A DNA stretch of 64,000 nucleotides from PALSA-612 sp963776375 (GTDB lineage Bacteria > Actinomycetota > Thermoleophilia > Gaiellales > Gaiellaceae), in contig CAVZMF010000001.1 in the NCBI GenBank assembly GCA_963776375.1, positions 248,001 through 312,000 on the forward strand. Direction: 5' to 3'. Under the pieces are notes generated by a model. It worked only from the letters and a program-made list of their open reading frames with translations. It did not search any database and was not told where the DNA came from. Made by a program: the position numbers and the translations under genes. This document shows, in pieces, positions 39,438-48,858 of this stretch (position 1 is the first letter of the stretch; the number at the start of each line of letters is the position of its first letter).

Positions 39438-41482
39438 CGTGCACCCTCGGCGACGAGGAGCGTGCCGTCGCCGTCGTGGAGCAGGCGGACGACGATGAAC
39501 TCGAGCGGCTCGGCCGGCGCGACGCCGATCTCCGCCACGAGGCGCCCGGCGTCGAGCTCCGACTGAGTGTTCAGCCGCTCGTCGCAGTGGACGAAGAAGG
39601 CCTCGTCCTCGGTCGCGCCGACGAACGCGTTCGCGCGGTAGAGGCGGCCGAGGTAGGCGCGCAGCAGGTGGCGCAGGTCGGCCTGGAGCGAGCGGTTGTT
39701 GGGCTCGAAGACGACCCATTGCAGCTCCCGCTCGAGCGTGCGGACGAGCATCATCATCAGCCGGCGGACGCTGAGCTGCCGGTACGACGGATCGGTCGAG
39801 AGCGTGCGTGCGGCAGTCAGGAGCATCCCGTCGCGCTCGCGGAGGAAGACGTTGATCCCGAGCGGGTGGAGCTCGGCGTGGCGCGCGGGCGAGATCGCGT
39901 CGGCGACTCCCACGGCGCCTGCGGCGAGCTCGTTGGAAGGCCCGAAGGGGACGCCGAAGCGCAGCTCGCGGCTCGCGACGATGCCGGCCGCGAACGCGGA
40001 CGGGTTCATCGTCGTCTTCGCGAGCCCGCCGACGAGCGAGCGGACGATCTCGAGCCACGGGCAGTAGGCGGCCGCGTAGGAGGTGTCGAACCGGCCGCGC
40101 CAGCGGACGATGCGGCTCTGGTCGAGGCCGGGCGGCACGTCGAGCAGCACGACGAACGCCTGCGTCAGCGTGGCCAGCTCCGCCAGCCGGCGCTGGTGGC
40201 CGACGATCTCCTCGAGCTCGACCGGGTCGTTGGGGTCGAGCTGGAGGCCGGGGAGGTCGGGGACCTGTGCCTCCTGCTCGCCGACCTCGATGTCCACGCA
40301 CTCCGCGAACTCGGGACCGGCGCGTGGACGGATCGAGCACGTCCGAGCCCTCCGGAAGCGGCGAGGGCTCGTACAGGTCGGGCACGACCAGCGTGGCCAC
40401 CTCGTCGGCGTCCAGGACGGCGTGCACGCCGCCGGCCGGGCCCTGGTCGCCGAGCACCCAGCTCGCGTCGAAGAAGTCGTAGGGCGTCAGAGCCGCGGTA
40501 GTCGTCGCGCCCGTGCCGGAAGCGGCTCGCGACCACGTCGTGCAGGTCCGCGCTTCTCGGCACGACGTCGGCGTCCGCCCATCGGAGCCGGGATAGAGGA
40601 GCTCCGACTCGTCGCAGAGGACGGCGCCGATCCGCCGGCGGTGCGCTGCGCCGAAGGCGAGCCGCTCGAAGCGCTCGGAGCGGCCGTCGCCGTCGTCGAT
40701 CTCGAGGCACGCCCTCGACGATCTCGGCGCTCTCGGGAACGCCTGGGAGCAGCGAGTCGAAGAGAAGATGCGCGTGATCGCGCGGCAGCACCGGGTCGCG
40801 GACGCGCTCGACCGCCGCGACGAGGCCGGAGATCGGGCGTGCCGCCGGAGAGCCGCAGGCGGAGGAGCGTCCCGGCCGCGGGCGCGGAGCCCGGCGAGAC
40901 GACGACCTCGGTCCGGCGCGGCGCTGCTCCAGCGGGAGCGGCTGCGTCGTCGAAGGACAGCCGGGCGCGAGTCGGTTTCCCCAGCTGCCCTCGTTCCGCG
41001 CCCGGAGGAGGAGCTGATTCTGCGCCCGTCGACCGTGAATCCGCGCAGCCGCCCGACCGCCGAGCCCAGGTCCGCTGTCTACTCGTCGCTCGGCAGGTAG
41101 TCGTGGACGATGCGCACGACGTACGCGCGGCGGCCGCCCTGCTCGAAGAACGAGGCGACGGCATACGGCAGCCGCCCCGGGCCCTCGAAGGCGCCGAACA
41201 GCCGGACGTAGTCGTCCCAGCTCTCGACGGGAACGGCGACCGAGCGCCGGCGCGGGCGGTCCGGGTCGACCGGCGACGCGCTCGAGCAGCGCCGAGACGA
41301 GGCCGGGGCCGAGCGTCGGCCTCGATGAGCTCCTCGTCGGTGTACGGGACGCGGGCCGGGCCGCGCGGGGCGACGCCGACGAACGCGCAGACGTCCATGC
41401 GCACCCCGAGCAGCTCCGGCTCGGCGGGGTCGGCGGCGTAGTAGACGCCGGGGGCGCCGATCTGGACGCCTTCGACCAGCAT
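39434..41482 (-). CDS. second, larger tail sheath protein, frameshifted as read
   Basis: About 680 aa. The N-terminus LVEGVQIGAPGVYYAADPAEPELLGVRMDVCAFVGVAPRGPARVP is a sheath start. The intact C-terminal part (39434-40297) has the conserved sheath end: SYAAAYCPWLEIV, FGPSNELAAGAVGVAD, LGINVFLRERDGMLLTAARTL, YRQLSVRRLMMMLVRTLERELQWVVFEPN. Frame changes occur near 40320, 40510, 40590, 40710 and 41270-41320. Afp-like systems carry several sheath paralogues. The extra middle domain could decorate the tail surface. Confidence 0.85.
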
Positions 41483-41485
41483 GCG

Positions 41486-41955
41486 CTAGGAGTACTCGAT
41501 CCCCTCGTGCGACGAGGTGGAGCTCCTCCATCGCCACCTCGCCGCCGCCCTTGGCCGCCAGCGTCGGGCCGACCCACTTCTTCGGCTGGGCGCGGTGGAG
41601 GCGCCACGTCGCGACCGGCTGCCGCGCCTCGTCCATCAGCGTGATCGTGATGTCGCGCGGGTCGGCGGTCGCCGTCGCGGACGCCCTTCAGCCAGGCGAA
41701 CAGGTCGAGTCGAGCCGACCAGCCCGCGCTTGAGCGTGACGTCGTCGAGCTTGTGGGTGTTCGGCGACCTTGCGGCCGTGTTCGGCTTGCTCGTTGCCGT
41801 TGCGGTACTCCGAGTAGCTTGACGTCGATGCCGAGCCCGCTGACGTCGGAGAAGCCGCCGACGATCTGCCCCTCGTCGCCCGAGCCCTGGTCGCCGCCGA
41901 GCGCGACGAGGAAGTTGAAGGCCCCGTACGGGGTCTCTTCGCGTAGAACTGCCAT
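41486..41955 (-). CDS. tail tube protein (T4 gp19-like, Afp1 type), frameshifted as read
   Basis: About 155 aa. AVLREETPYGAFNFLVALGG and EGQIVGGFSDVSGLGIDVK are the hallmark N-terminus of the inner-tube protein, and LFAWLKGVRDGD and RWLHRAQPKKWVGPTLAAKGGGEVAMEELHL (other frames) are its middle and end. At least four indels lie between 41500 and 41820. An AAGGAGG ribosome site sits before the ATG, stronger than at most neighbours, as expected for an abundant tube protein. Confidence 0.87.
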
Positions 41956-41966
41956 CGGCTGCCTCC

Positions 41967-43886
41967 TTAGCTCAGCTTCGCGTCGGCGGTCCACTGGCCG
42001 ATGCGGAAGATCACGAACTCGGCCGGCTTCGTCGGGGCGACACGCCGATCAGGCAGATCAGCCGGCCGTTGTCGAGGTCGTTCTGGGTCATCGTCGTCCG
42101 GTCGCAGCGGACGAAGTACGCCTCCTCCGGCTTCGACCCGAGCAGCGCCCCGGTCCTCCACTGGACGAGCAGGAAGTCCTCGATCGTCTGAGCGGATGTT
42201 CGCCCAGAGCCGCTCGTTGTTCGGCTCGAACACCGCCCACTGCGTGCGACTTGTCGATCGAGTGCTCGAGGAAGATGAACAGGCGGCGGACGTTCACGTA
42301 CTTCCACTCGGGGTCGGAGGTCATCGTGCGGGCGCCCCAGACCCGGTTGCCGCGGCCCGGGAAGAAGCGCAGCGCGTTGATCCCCTCGGGGTTGAGCACG
42401 TCCTGCCGGCCCTTGTTGATGTTCGCCTCGAACCGGCGTCAGGCCCGAGACGACCTCGTTCGCCGGCGCCTTGAACACGCCGCGCTGGACGTCGCTGCGC
42501 GCGTAGATGCCGGCGACGAAGCCCGACGGCGGCAGCATGCAGCCGCCGCGGCGGCGCCCCTGCGCGGGCCGCTCGGTCGGGTCGAGGATCTCGATCCAGG
42601 GGTGGTAGAGCGCCGCCGTAGGTGGTGTCGAACCGCGCCGCGGAACTCGCGCACCTCGGAGATCGAGCTGTTTCGCATCCCGTCGACGATCGCGATCCGG
42701 TACGCCTTCGCCGCCTCGGCGTGGCGGATCAGCGCCTGCGCCGGCGGCGAAGCAGCTGTCCTCGTCGCCCTCGTAGGTGCTCGCCGTCCGGGAGGGCGAC
42801 GATGGCGATGTCCTCGACCTCCTCGAGCGCGAACAGGCCGGTGGCCTTGACCTCCGGGTGGTCGAGGTCGGCCGGCAGCCCTTCGAGCGCGTCCGGTGTC
42901 GGCATCGTCCCGTCGGCGCCGTGCTCGAGGCGCGGGGTCGTGTTCTGCTGGAGGGCGACCGCGAGGTCGATGCCGCTGGCGTTCGCGTCCTGGAACTCGC
43001 GGTGCGCGAGGTCCTGCGGGTCGTAGTCACCGTAGTCGAGCCAGACGATCGCGTTCTCGTCCTCCGGCCGGTTCTTCTGCAGGATCTTGCCGATGTAGCG
43101 CCGGTCGAGCGGGTGGGCGCCGAGGTCGTTGTAGACGTCGATCCGCCCGTCCTCTGCGGACACGGTCACCTGGAGCGCCACCGGGAGGAGCCGGTCGTCG
43201 TTCGCGAGCCCCGGCGTGTTGCCGTCGTGGTCCGTGAACGTCTGCTGCCCGGTCGTCGGTGTCGATGCCGACCAGCCGCAGCTTCGAGGCGTCGAGCGTC
43301 GTCCTCGTCGCCCGGAAGCGGATCGGCCGGCGGGAATGACCTCGACGAGCGCGCCGGCTGTCGCAGCCCCTTGGCCTGGATCGTGCCGGTGTCGACGAAC
43401 GCGACGTCTTGCCGCGCCTGGCGGCGACGGTGACGAGCACGTTGCCGAACGCGCCCGGCCAGCGCGCCCGCCAGACGGCCTGGGTCGCCGTCGGGCGAGT
43501 TGACCGGGACGGGGCGCGTGGCGATGCCCCAGCCCGGTGTCGGTGGCCTCGTCGGTCGCCGAGAAGACGCGCGAGACGTACAGCCGGCTGCCGCCGTTCA
43601 TGAAGAAGGCCCGGGCCGCGTGGCCGAGGAACGGGATCCGCTCGTCGCCGTCGACAGTCATCGGGTCGAGCCCGCCGTAGACGCGCTCGAACTCGGTGAA
43701 GCTCGTGATCAGCCGCGGCTCCGTCACGTCGGGCCCGCGCAGGCCCGAGCCGGTGACGACGTACTGGACGGGCCCGGTGCGGGTGAGCCCGGCGAAGCCC
43801 GTGGTCGACGTCGGCACGCCTTCGATCGACTTCGACCGGAAGCTGACCTCCTCGACGTAGACGCCGGGAGAGAGGTACTCGGGCAT
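41967..43886 (-). CDS. tail sheath protein (Afp2-like), frameshifted as read
   Basis: About 635 aa. It opens with MPEYLSPGVYVEEV, the near-universal sheath start, then KSIEGVPTSTTGFAGLT and FFMNGGSRLYVSRV. The end carries RVWGARTMTSDPEWKYVNVRRLFIFLEHSID, FEPNNERLW and the closing QWTADAKLS. Indels are frequent (near 42045, 42190, 42245, 42435, 42615, 42770, 43255, 43400 and 43530). The protein is the main contractile sheath. A cattcctt-like spacer separates it from the 272-aa gene upstream. Confidence 0.9.
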
Positions 43887-43906
43887 GGCACGCTCCTTCG
43901 TGTGCG

Positions 43907-44725
43907 CTAGACGGCTATCGGGACGCTCGACAGCCGTCCCAGGGTCAGAGGATGGTCGGGCAGCTGCGCGACCTGGACGTAGTGGTCGGGCGGCGTGATG
44001 CCGGCGGAGACGTCGTCGGGGCTCACGCCCGGCGCGGCGACCGTCTCCACCTGCAGGTCGGCGAGGGCGTCGTTCTCCTTCTCCGGCAGGGCCGGGTTCC
44101 GCGCGAGGACGGTGATCGTGACGGCGAGCGGCGAGGCGAGATCGCCGACCGCCCCCGTGTTCTGGCCGAGCACGAGCAGGAACTCGCCGCGGTCGTCGCC
44201 GTGCGCGCGGCCGATCACGCGGCCGTTGGCGGACGCCTCGATCCTCGCCCAGCGCACGGGCTTCCCGGCATCCGTCACCGTGCCGCGGACGCCGGTCGCC
44301 GTCTCGGCCAGGTCGTACCCGGCGCCCGGGAAGAGCAGCGGGCGCCACGTCCGGCTCGTCGTCGGGACGTCGTTTCCGAGTGCCTCGGCCGCGAGCACCT
44401 GCCCCTCGGAGACGATGTCGACCTCGAGCCGGCGCGGCACGTAGCGGCGCTCGCGCGGGACGAGCCGCACGGTTACCGGCGTGCGGACGGTGGGGCCGTA
44501 GAAGAGGACGAATCGCCCGGAGCCGTGCCGCGTCAGCCGTGGTAGGCCGGCCACCGCGCTCGGCTCGGGCCAGGGCGGTGCGTCGATGTCGAAGTCGGGC
44601 GCGCCGTCGACGGCGACGTCGAGCGGCCGGGCGATGCGGGTCTGCGAGACGGCGTCGCGCGGCTCGAGCCCGATCGCGAGCCGCTGCACGAGCTCGTCGA
44701 AGACGCCCGGGAGGACCGCGCTCAC
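43907..44725 (-). CDS. conserved eCIS-locus protein of unknown function, between DUF4255 and sheath
   Basis: A 272-aa protein in one intact frame. The N-terminal helix (VLPGVFDELVQRLAIGLEPRDAVSQ) is followed by a beta-rich body with VRLVPRERRYVPRRLEVDIVSE and GVRGTVTDAGKPVRWARIEASANGRVIGRAHGDDRGEFLLVLG. The latter looks like a carboxypeptidase-regulatory or prealbumin-like beta-sandwich. No signal peptide or enzyme motif is seen. The GTG start overlaps the DUF4255 stop by four bases. A cap or collar role next to DUF4255 is possible, but I cannot show it. Confidence 0.6.
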   Translation of the reverse strand: MSAVLPGVFDELVQRLAIGLEPRDAVSQTRIARPLDVAVDGAPDFDIDAPPWPEPSAVAGLPRLTRHGSGRFVLFYGPTVRTPVTVRLVPRERRYVPRRLEVDIVSEGQVLAAEALGNDVPTTSRTWRPLLFPGAGYDLAETATGVRGTVTDAGKPVRWARIEASANGRVIGRAHGDDRGEFLLVLGQNTGAVGDLASPLAVTITVLARNPALPEKENDALADLQVETVAAPGVSPDDVSAGITPPDHYVQVAQLPDHPLTLGRLSSVPIAV

Positions 44726-45326
44726 GACAGCGCCCCCACCGGCTTCATGCCCGTGATCACCGTGGAGGTCGACGCCGGCGGCTCGATCGCCTTGCCGTCG
44801 AGCCGGACGATGCGCGCCAGGTAGGGCACGCTCAGCCGGTAGTCGAGCGCCAGCGAGTCGAACGTCCGCATCAGCGAGTCGATCCCCAGGTCCTCGACGA
44901 CGAGGTGGATCGCCTCGTTCGCCGACCAGCCGGCGGTCGGGTAGAGCACGGGTCCGGTCAGGTTCGGGTGGGCCTCGAGGCATTGCATCGCCTTGCCGAG
45001 GATCTGCTGCTCCCACTCGGCGTTGTCGGCCCACGCCGTCAGCAGGTAGTGGAGGTCGAGCGGGAGGTGGATCTGCCCGTCGAAGCTGGCCACGTTCGAC
45101 CAGGCGGCCCGCATGACCCTGTTCACCTCGACGCGGTAGAGGAAGATCGACAGCGCCGTCCCGGGGATCGTCGTGGCGTTCTCGTTCGGCCGGTCGAAGT
45201 CCTGGCTCCGCACGAGCACGGCCCGCGTCGGCCGCTGGTCCAGATCGGCTGCTCCTCCTCGAAGCAGGCGTTCAGGACGCGCTCGATCGTCTTGCCCGCC
45301 GCCGAGATGCACCTGAAGTCCGCCAT
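44722..45326 (-). CDS. DUF4255-family protein (Afp16/Pvc16-like tail terminator), frameshifted as read
   Basis: About 200 aa. MADFRCISAAGKTIERVLNACFEEEQPI begins one frame; QRPTRAVLVRSQDFDRP, ALSIFLYRVEVNRVMRA, LPLDLHYLLTAWADNAEWEQQILGKAMQCLEAHP follow in the other after one indel near 45240. These lines define DUF4255, the protein that caps the tube and sheath. It is the first gene of the structural run and has a putative SARP-driven promoter ending about 10 bp before its ATG, which implies a very short or absent leader. Confidence 0.85.
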
Positions 45327-45336
45327 GGCCCCGCGG

Positions 45337-45379
45337 ATCGTCCGCGGGAGGCGTCACGCGACCGTCACCGATCCGTCAC
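45337..45379 (-). promoter_or_regulatory. putative SARP-controlled promoter of the eCIS structural operon
   Basis: On the minus strand three heptamers GTGACGG, GTGACGG and GTGACGC (plus positions 45373-45379, 45362-45368, 45351-45357) are separated by 4 bp each, an 11-bp period. Exactly 8 bp downstream is GACGAT (45337-45342), a -10-like hexamer with the A and T of TANNNT. This is the arrangement described for SARP activators. It overlaps the end of the 80-aa gene. Confidence 0.75.
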
Positions 45380-45596
45380 GGCCCCTTTCGGCGAGACGGA
45401 TCCGCTCGGAGACTGTGGAGCGCCTGGACTCGAGACTCTCATGGACCAGGCCGCGATGCGCCCGGATCGCGTCGGCCGCGTCCACGTACTGCGGCACGAG
45501 CGCTGCACTGATTCCCGGGGTCACGCTGGCCAGCAGGAAGATGAGCCGCCGGATCTGTGCCACCGGTCCAGGCAGCGCGAAGAACGCGTCGCTCAC
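45354..45596 (-). CDS. small protein co-encoded with the effector candidate
   Basis: An 80-aa protein: an N-terminal hydrophobic-amphipathic part (FFALPGPVAQIRRLIFLLASVTPGISAALVP) and a charged helix (IRAHRGLVHESLESRRSTVSERIRLAERG). The GTG start overlaps the effector stop by two bases, so it is translated with the metalloprotease-domain gene. The stop lies within the next promoter. An immunity protein, chaperone or loading adaptor for the effector would fit; nothing in the sequence decides. Confidence 0.6.
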   Translation of the reverse strand: MSDAFFALPGPVAQIRRLIFLLASVTPGISAALVPQYVDAADAIRAHRGLVHESLESRRSTVSERIRLAERGRDGSVTVA

Positions 45597-48444
45597 TTGA
45601 ATTGCGTGGCCCGGGCCGGCCGCCCAGGACTCAGGAGCACCAGGGACCATGGCGTCGTGATCCCGGTCCCGTACATCGTTCGGAACATCGTCTCGTACCG
45701 GTCGTGCAGGGCCGCAAGCTTGATCCTGTCGTCTGCCGTTGGTGCCGCCGCAGCATCCGGATCGGTGATCCCGGCGAAGCGGCCGGCCAGAAGGTGGAGT
45801 GTCTGCTTGTCGAAGACGGCCGTCTTGATTGGAGCCCAGCTGCCGACCGGGACGCTCTCGTTGACGAGGTTGTACGCAAACCCGACGTCCTGGAACGCCA
45901 TGATCAGCCACTTTTCGGCGTGGGCAAGGGCGTTGGCCGCGGCGCGGTCCTCGGCCGCGTTCATGCCCACACGGGTGTCACCCGCGAAGCCGATCGGGAC
46001 GACGACGCCGAGCGCGGCGGTCAGGACATCGACGAGCAGCCAATAGCTGTCCGGATTGTGGAGTGCCTCCGCGTTGGAGAGCACGCGTATTCGTCGCTCG
46101 GTCAGGTACGAGATGTCGACAGGCGCGTTGATGCCGCTCGTCCCGTGACAGCCCTCGTGGATGAGGAGGTACGCACGCTCGTCCAGATTCGGGTTGTTGA
46201 CGAATTCGGTGCACATCGTCATCACGGAAGCTGCATCCACTCCGCTGTTGAAGGCGGGGCTCGAGCAACCGGCGTCGCAGGCCGACTCGTGGCATTGGTG
46301 GCGGCCCGCGATGGACATCGCGGTGATGTGTGTCTTGAGCAGACCGAGCTTGGCCTGGACTGTGGCGGCAGAGGCGGGGCCGTCGACCGGCCCGCCGAAG
46401 AGGTCGGTGAGCGCCGCGGTCGCCTTGGGGGAGAGCGGCAGGTTGAGAGCCGTGATCGCGGCGTCGACGAGTGCGATCGCGCGCGGTTGCGCAGTGGCAA
46501 AGGAGGCCCCACAGGCGATGACCGGTGTCGCGCAAGCCGGCACATGCGGGCGACGACGCCGGCGACGGGCGGAGTCTGGATCTCGACCTTCCGCTGGTCC
46601 CGGTAGTTGATGTTCCCGAGCCCGCGGGCCGGCTCGGGCTGGACTACGCGCGGCCCGGTGTGGGGAGTCGGCGCCGAGGCTCCGAGCGCGGTCGAAACGG
46701 CGCTCGGGCGGTCGGTGGCGAGGTTCACAGCCTCGTCTTCGCTGCGGTAGCCGACGAGGGTCAGCGGGGCGGCAGCGCCTGCGGCGGCGACGACGCCCGG
46801 AATCTTGGGCTGCTCGGCGGGCTCAATCACCGCGCTCGAGCGGTCGAAGAAGATGTTCATCGTGTCACCCGGGGCGTTCTTCCGGCCCGAGATCTGGTAG
46901 TCCGACGCGCTCGGCGTGGGAAGGGCCGCGCGCGGGGCGTTGCAGCTTCGACACCGCTGCAGACGAAGGCCGCCCGCAACCGTCGACGCCCGGCGACCGG
47001 ACAGCGCATCAACTGCAGCCGAGTCCGCGTCGCGCTCGAGCGCGCTTTCGGCCAGATCCACACCGGCGCCACGCTGCTGAACCACGTGGGCAAGCTCGTG
47101 ACCGATGAGTGCGTCACCCGCGAGCGTCGTGGGACGGTACTCGCCGGCGGCGAACGCCACGTCGCTCCCAACGGTGAAGGCGCGGGCATTGAGGCGGTCG
47201 GAGAGGTCCGCGGCGGCCGCGTCATCGTGGATCCGGACGTCGGTGAAGCTGCTGCCGAAGGTCGACTCCATCCGGGCTCGGACACCGGCGTCGAGGGGTC
47301 GTCCCGCGCCGAGTTGAGCAGCGACGGCGTGGGGGGAAGCCCCCGCCTTGGATCCACCCGCCTTCGCTGCGAAGAGCACACGCGCGGCCGCTCCTGCAGC
47401 TCCGGCGACCGCGTCAGCAGCGCCGCTCGCCAGCGCAGCGAGGTCCACGCCTTCGGGAACATCCGTCACGTCGCCGGTCGCAACCCAGCGTTCCGCGGCT
47501 CTGCGGGCGCGGTCGACGACCAGCGAGATCGCCTGCTCGGCGGTCTGCGCGGCCGCCGTCTCCGGCGCATACAGATGCATCGCGCGCTCGATCTGTGCAG
47601 GATCGCGCGCGGCGTAGACTCCGAACCACCGCTCGAGGTACGGGCAGCCGTCCGTGGTGTAGCCGGCCGCGAACACGACCTGCTCGACCGCCGCACAGCA
47701 GCGCTCTCTCAGCCGGGCCAGGAAGTCGCTCTTGCGCATCTGACCCGGCGAGATCTCGACAACGTCGTCCTCGACGACGACAGAGCCGGCATCGGGGCTG
47801 CGCTGTACGCGCTCTGTCGCCAGGCCGGACAGCGCGCCGGTGCTCTGTCCCGCGACGGCCCTCACGGCAGCTCGCTCGGCCTCGGCCTCGAAGGCGTCAT
47901 TCGGGCCTCCGGCGCGATCGATACCTGCCGCCCGCCCTTCCTGCTGCACGACGTGGGCGAGCTCATGCGCCAGGAGACGCCGGCCTTCGGGTGTCCCGGG
48001 AGCGAACGCCCCCGCTCGAAAGACGATCTGACGGCCGACGGTGTAGGCAAGCGCTCCCGCCGCCCGGGCCGATGAGTCGTCGACTTGAACGCGAACGTCT
48101 CCGAAGTCGCGCCGGAACCGCTTGCTGAAGTACCCACTCGTCGACGAGTCCAGCGGCCGGCCGGCCCCAGAATCAACCGCTCGGCGGATGCTGGCAGGAA
48201 CCGCCGACGGCGATGGACCCGCGGCGAACCGTTGCAGGATCTGCTGCTTTCCCTCTTCCATGCACTTGCAGGGTTCGTCTCCGCCTTCGCACGCACATCG
48301 CCGCTGCACCGGCAACCCAGCAACTCGCCACGCCCAGGCTGCAGACTCGGGAGCCAGCGCAAATGACGCCGGACTGGCTCCGGTGCGGTCGTTCGCCCGC
48401 GCCGCCTTCGGGTTGAGCGACCGGGCCTGCTCCGCCGCGGGCAC
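45593..48444 (-). CDS. eCIS effector candidate: tandem DUF4157, OmpA-like domain and HEXXH metalloprotease domain; one frameshift
   Basis: Numbered from a GTG at 48558: a cysteine motif CACEGGDEPCKC (88-99), DUF4157 copy 1 (about 133-207, HELAH), a helical linker domain, DUF4157 copy 2 (about 419-495, HELAH), then an OmpA-like domain (about 567-662; IFFDRSSAVIEP to YRDQRKVEI). After a frame change at about 46540 a 316-aa domain follows with HEGCH, GTSGINAPVDISY and NPDSYW, as in M35/aspzincin proteases. DUF4157 marks eCIS payloads. The GTG at 48558 lies inside the promoter repeat, so I prefer the GTG at 48444. The 316-aa part might instead be a separate gene from a GTG at 46543. Confidence 0.8.
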
Positions 48445-48537
48445 GGCTCTACTGCGGCGCCTTGACGTTCCACCGGCTCCGGTCGTTGATGGAGACGAGC
48501 CTCGCCTCGAGCTGAACTGCGCCCCGAACGTCAAGCG

Positions 48538-48580
48538 AGCATGCGCGCGTGGCGTCACGCATCCGTCACTGATTCGTCAC
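48538..48580 (-). promoter_or_regulatory. putative SARP-controlled promoter of the effector gene
   Basis: Minus-strand heptamers GTGACGA, GTGACGG and GTGACGC (plus positions 48574-48580, 48563-48569, 48552-48558) recur every 11 bp. CATGCT follows after exactly 8 bp (48538-48543). The layout is identical to the structural-operon site. It argues against translation starting at the GTG of 48558. Confidence 0.75.
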
Positions 48581-48616
48581 GGCCTCCGTTCCTCGCACGT
48601 TGTGAGGCCCTCACGC

Positions 48617-48808
48617 TCACGACCCTAGGAACTCCTGGACCCAGCGTCGGACGAACTCGATGATCTCGTCCAGGCTGCTCGCCACCACGGTCACGCGCTC
48701 TTCCGCGCCGAGCTCACTCTCGGCCGTGATGCGCGCGCGGAACTCGTCGGTACCGGCCTCGATCCAGACGCGGAGAACGAGAACCCCGGTGCGCTCGCGA
48801 AGGGGCAC
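48617..48808 (-). CDS. small acidic protein between SARP and effector genes
   Basis: A 63-aa protein: a beta-type first half (GVLVLRVWIEAGTDEFRARITAESEL) and a C-terminal amphipathic helix (SSLDEIIEFVRRWVQEFLGS). No family is recognised. It starts with GTG, about 8 bp after the -10-like hexamer of its promoter, so the transcript would be leaderless or nearly so. As the first target after the SARP gene it may be a chaperone or anti-activator. Confidence 0.6.
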   Translation of the reverse strand: MPLRERTGVLVLRVWIEAGTDEFRARITAESELGAEERVTVVASSLDEIIEFVRRWVQEFLGS

Positions 48809-48815
48809 GACGGCA

Positions 48816-48858
48816 ACCTTCCAGCCGAAGCGTCACCTAATCGTCACCGAATCGGTAG
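48816..48858 (-). promoter_or_regulatory. putative SARP-controlled promoter of the 63-aa gene
   Basis: Heptamers on the minus strand are CTACCGA (weak), GTGACGA and GTGACGC at plus 48852-48858, 48841-48847 and 48830-48836, again every 11 bp. GAAGGT follows after exactly 8 bp (48816-48821). The site overlaps the last codons of the SARP gene. Confidence 0.7.

Noticed and set aside
46222..46540. Continuation of the effector frame to 46222 as its true C-terminus
   Set aside because: The amino-acid sequence there is arginine/serine-rich shadow, whereas the other frame continues as a sensible protease domain. A frameshift is more likely.
48552..48558. GTG at 48558 as start of the DUF4157 gene
   Set aside because: It lies inside the third promoter heptamer, upstream of the -10-like hexamer, so it would not be transcribed from that promoter. 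A downstream GTG at 48444 is preferred, though not proven.
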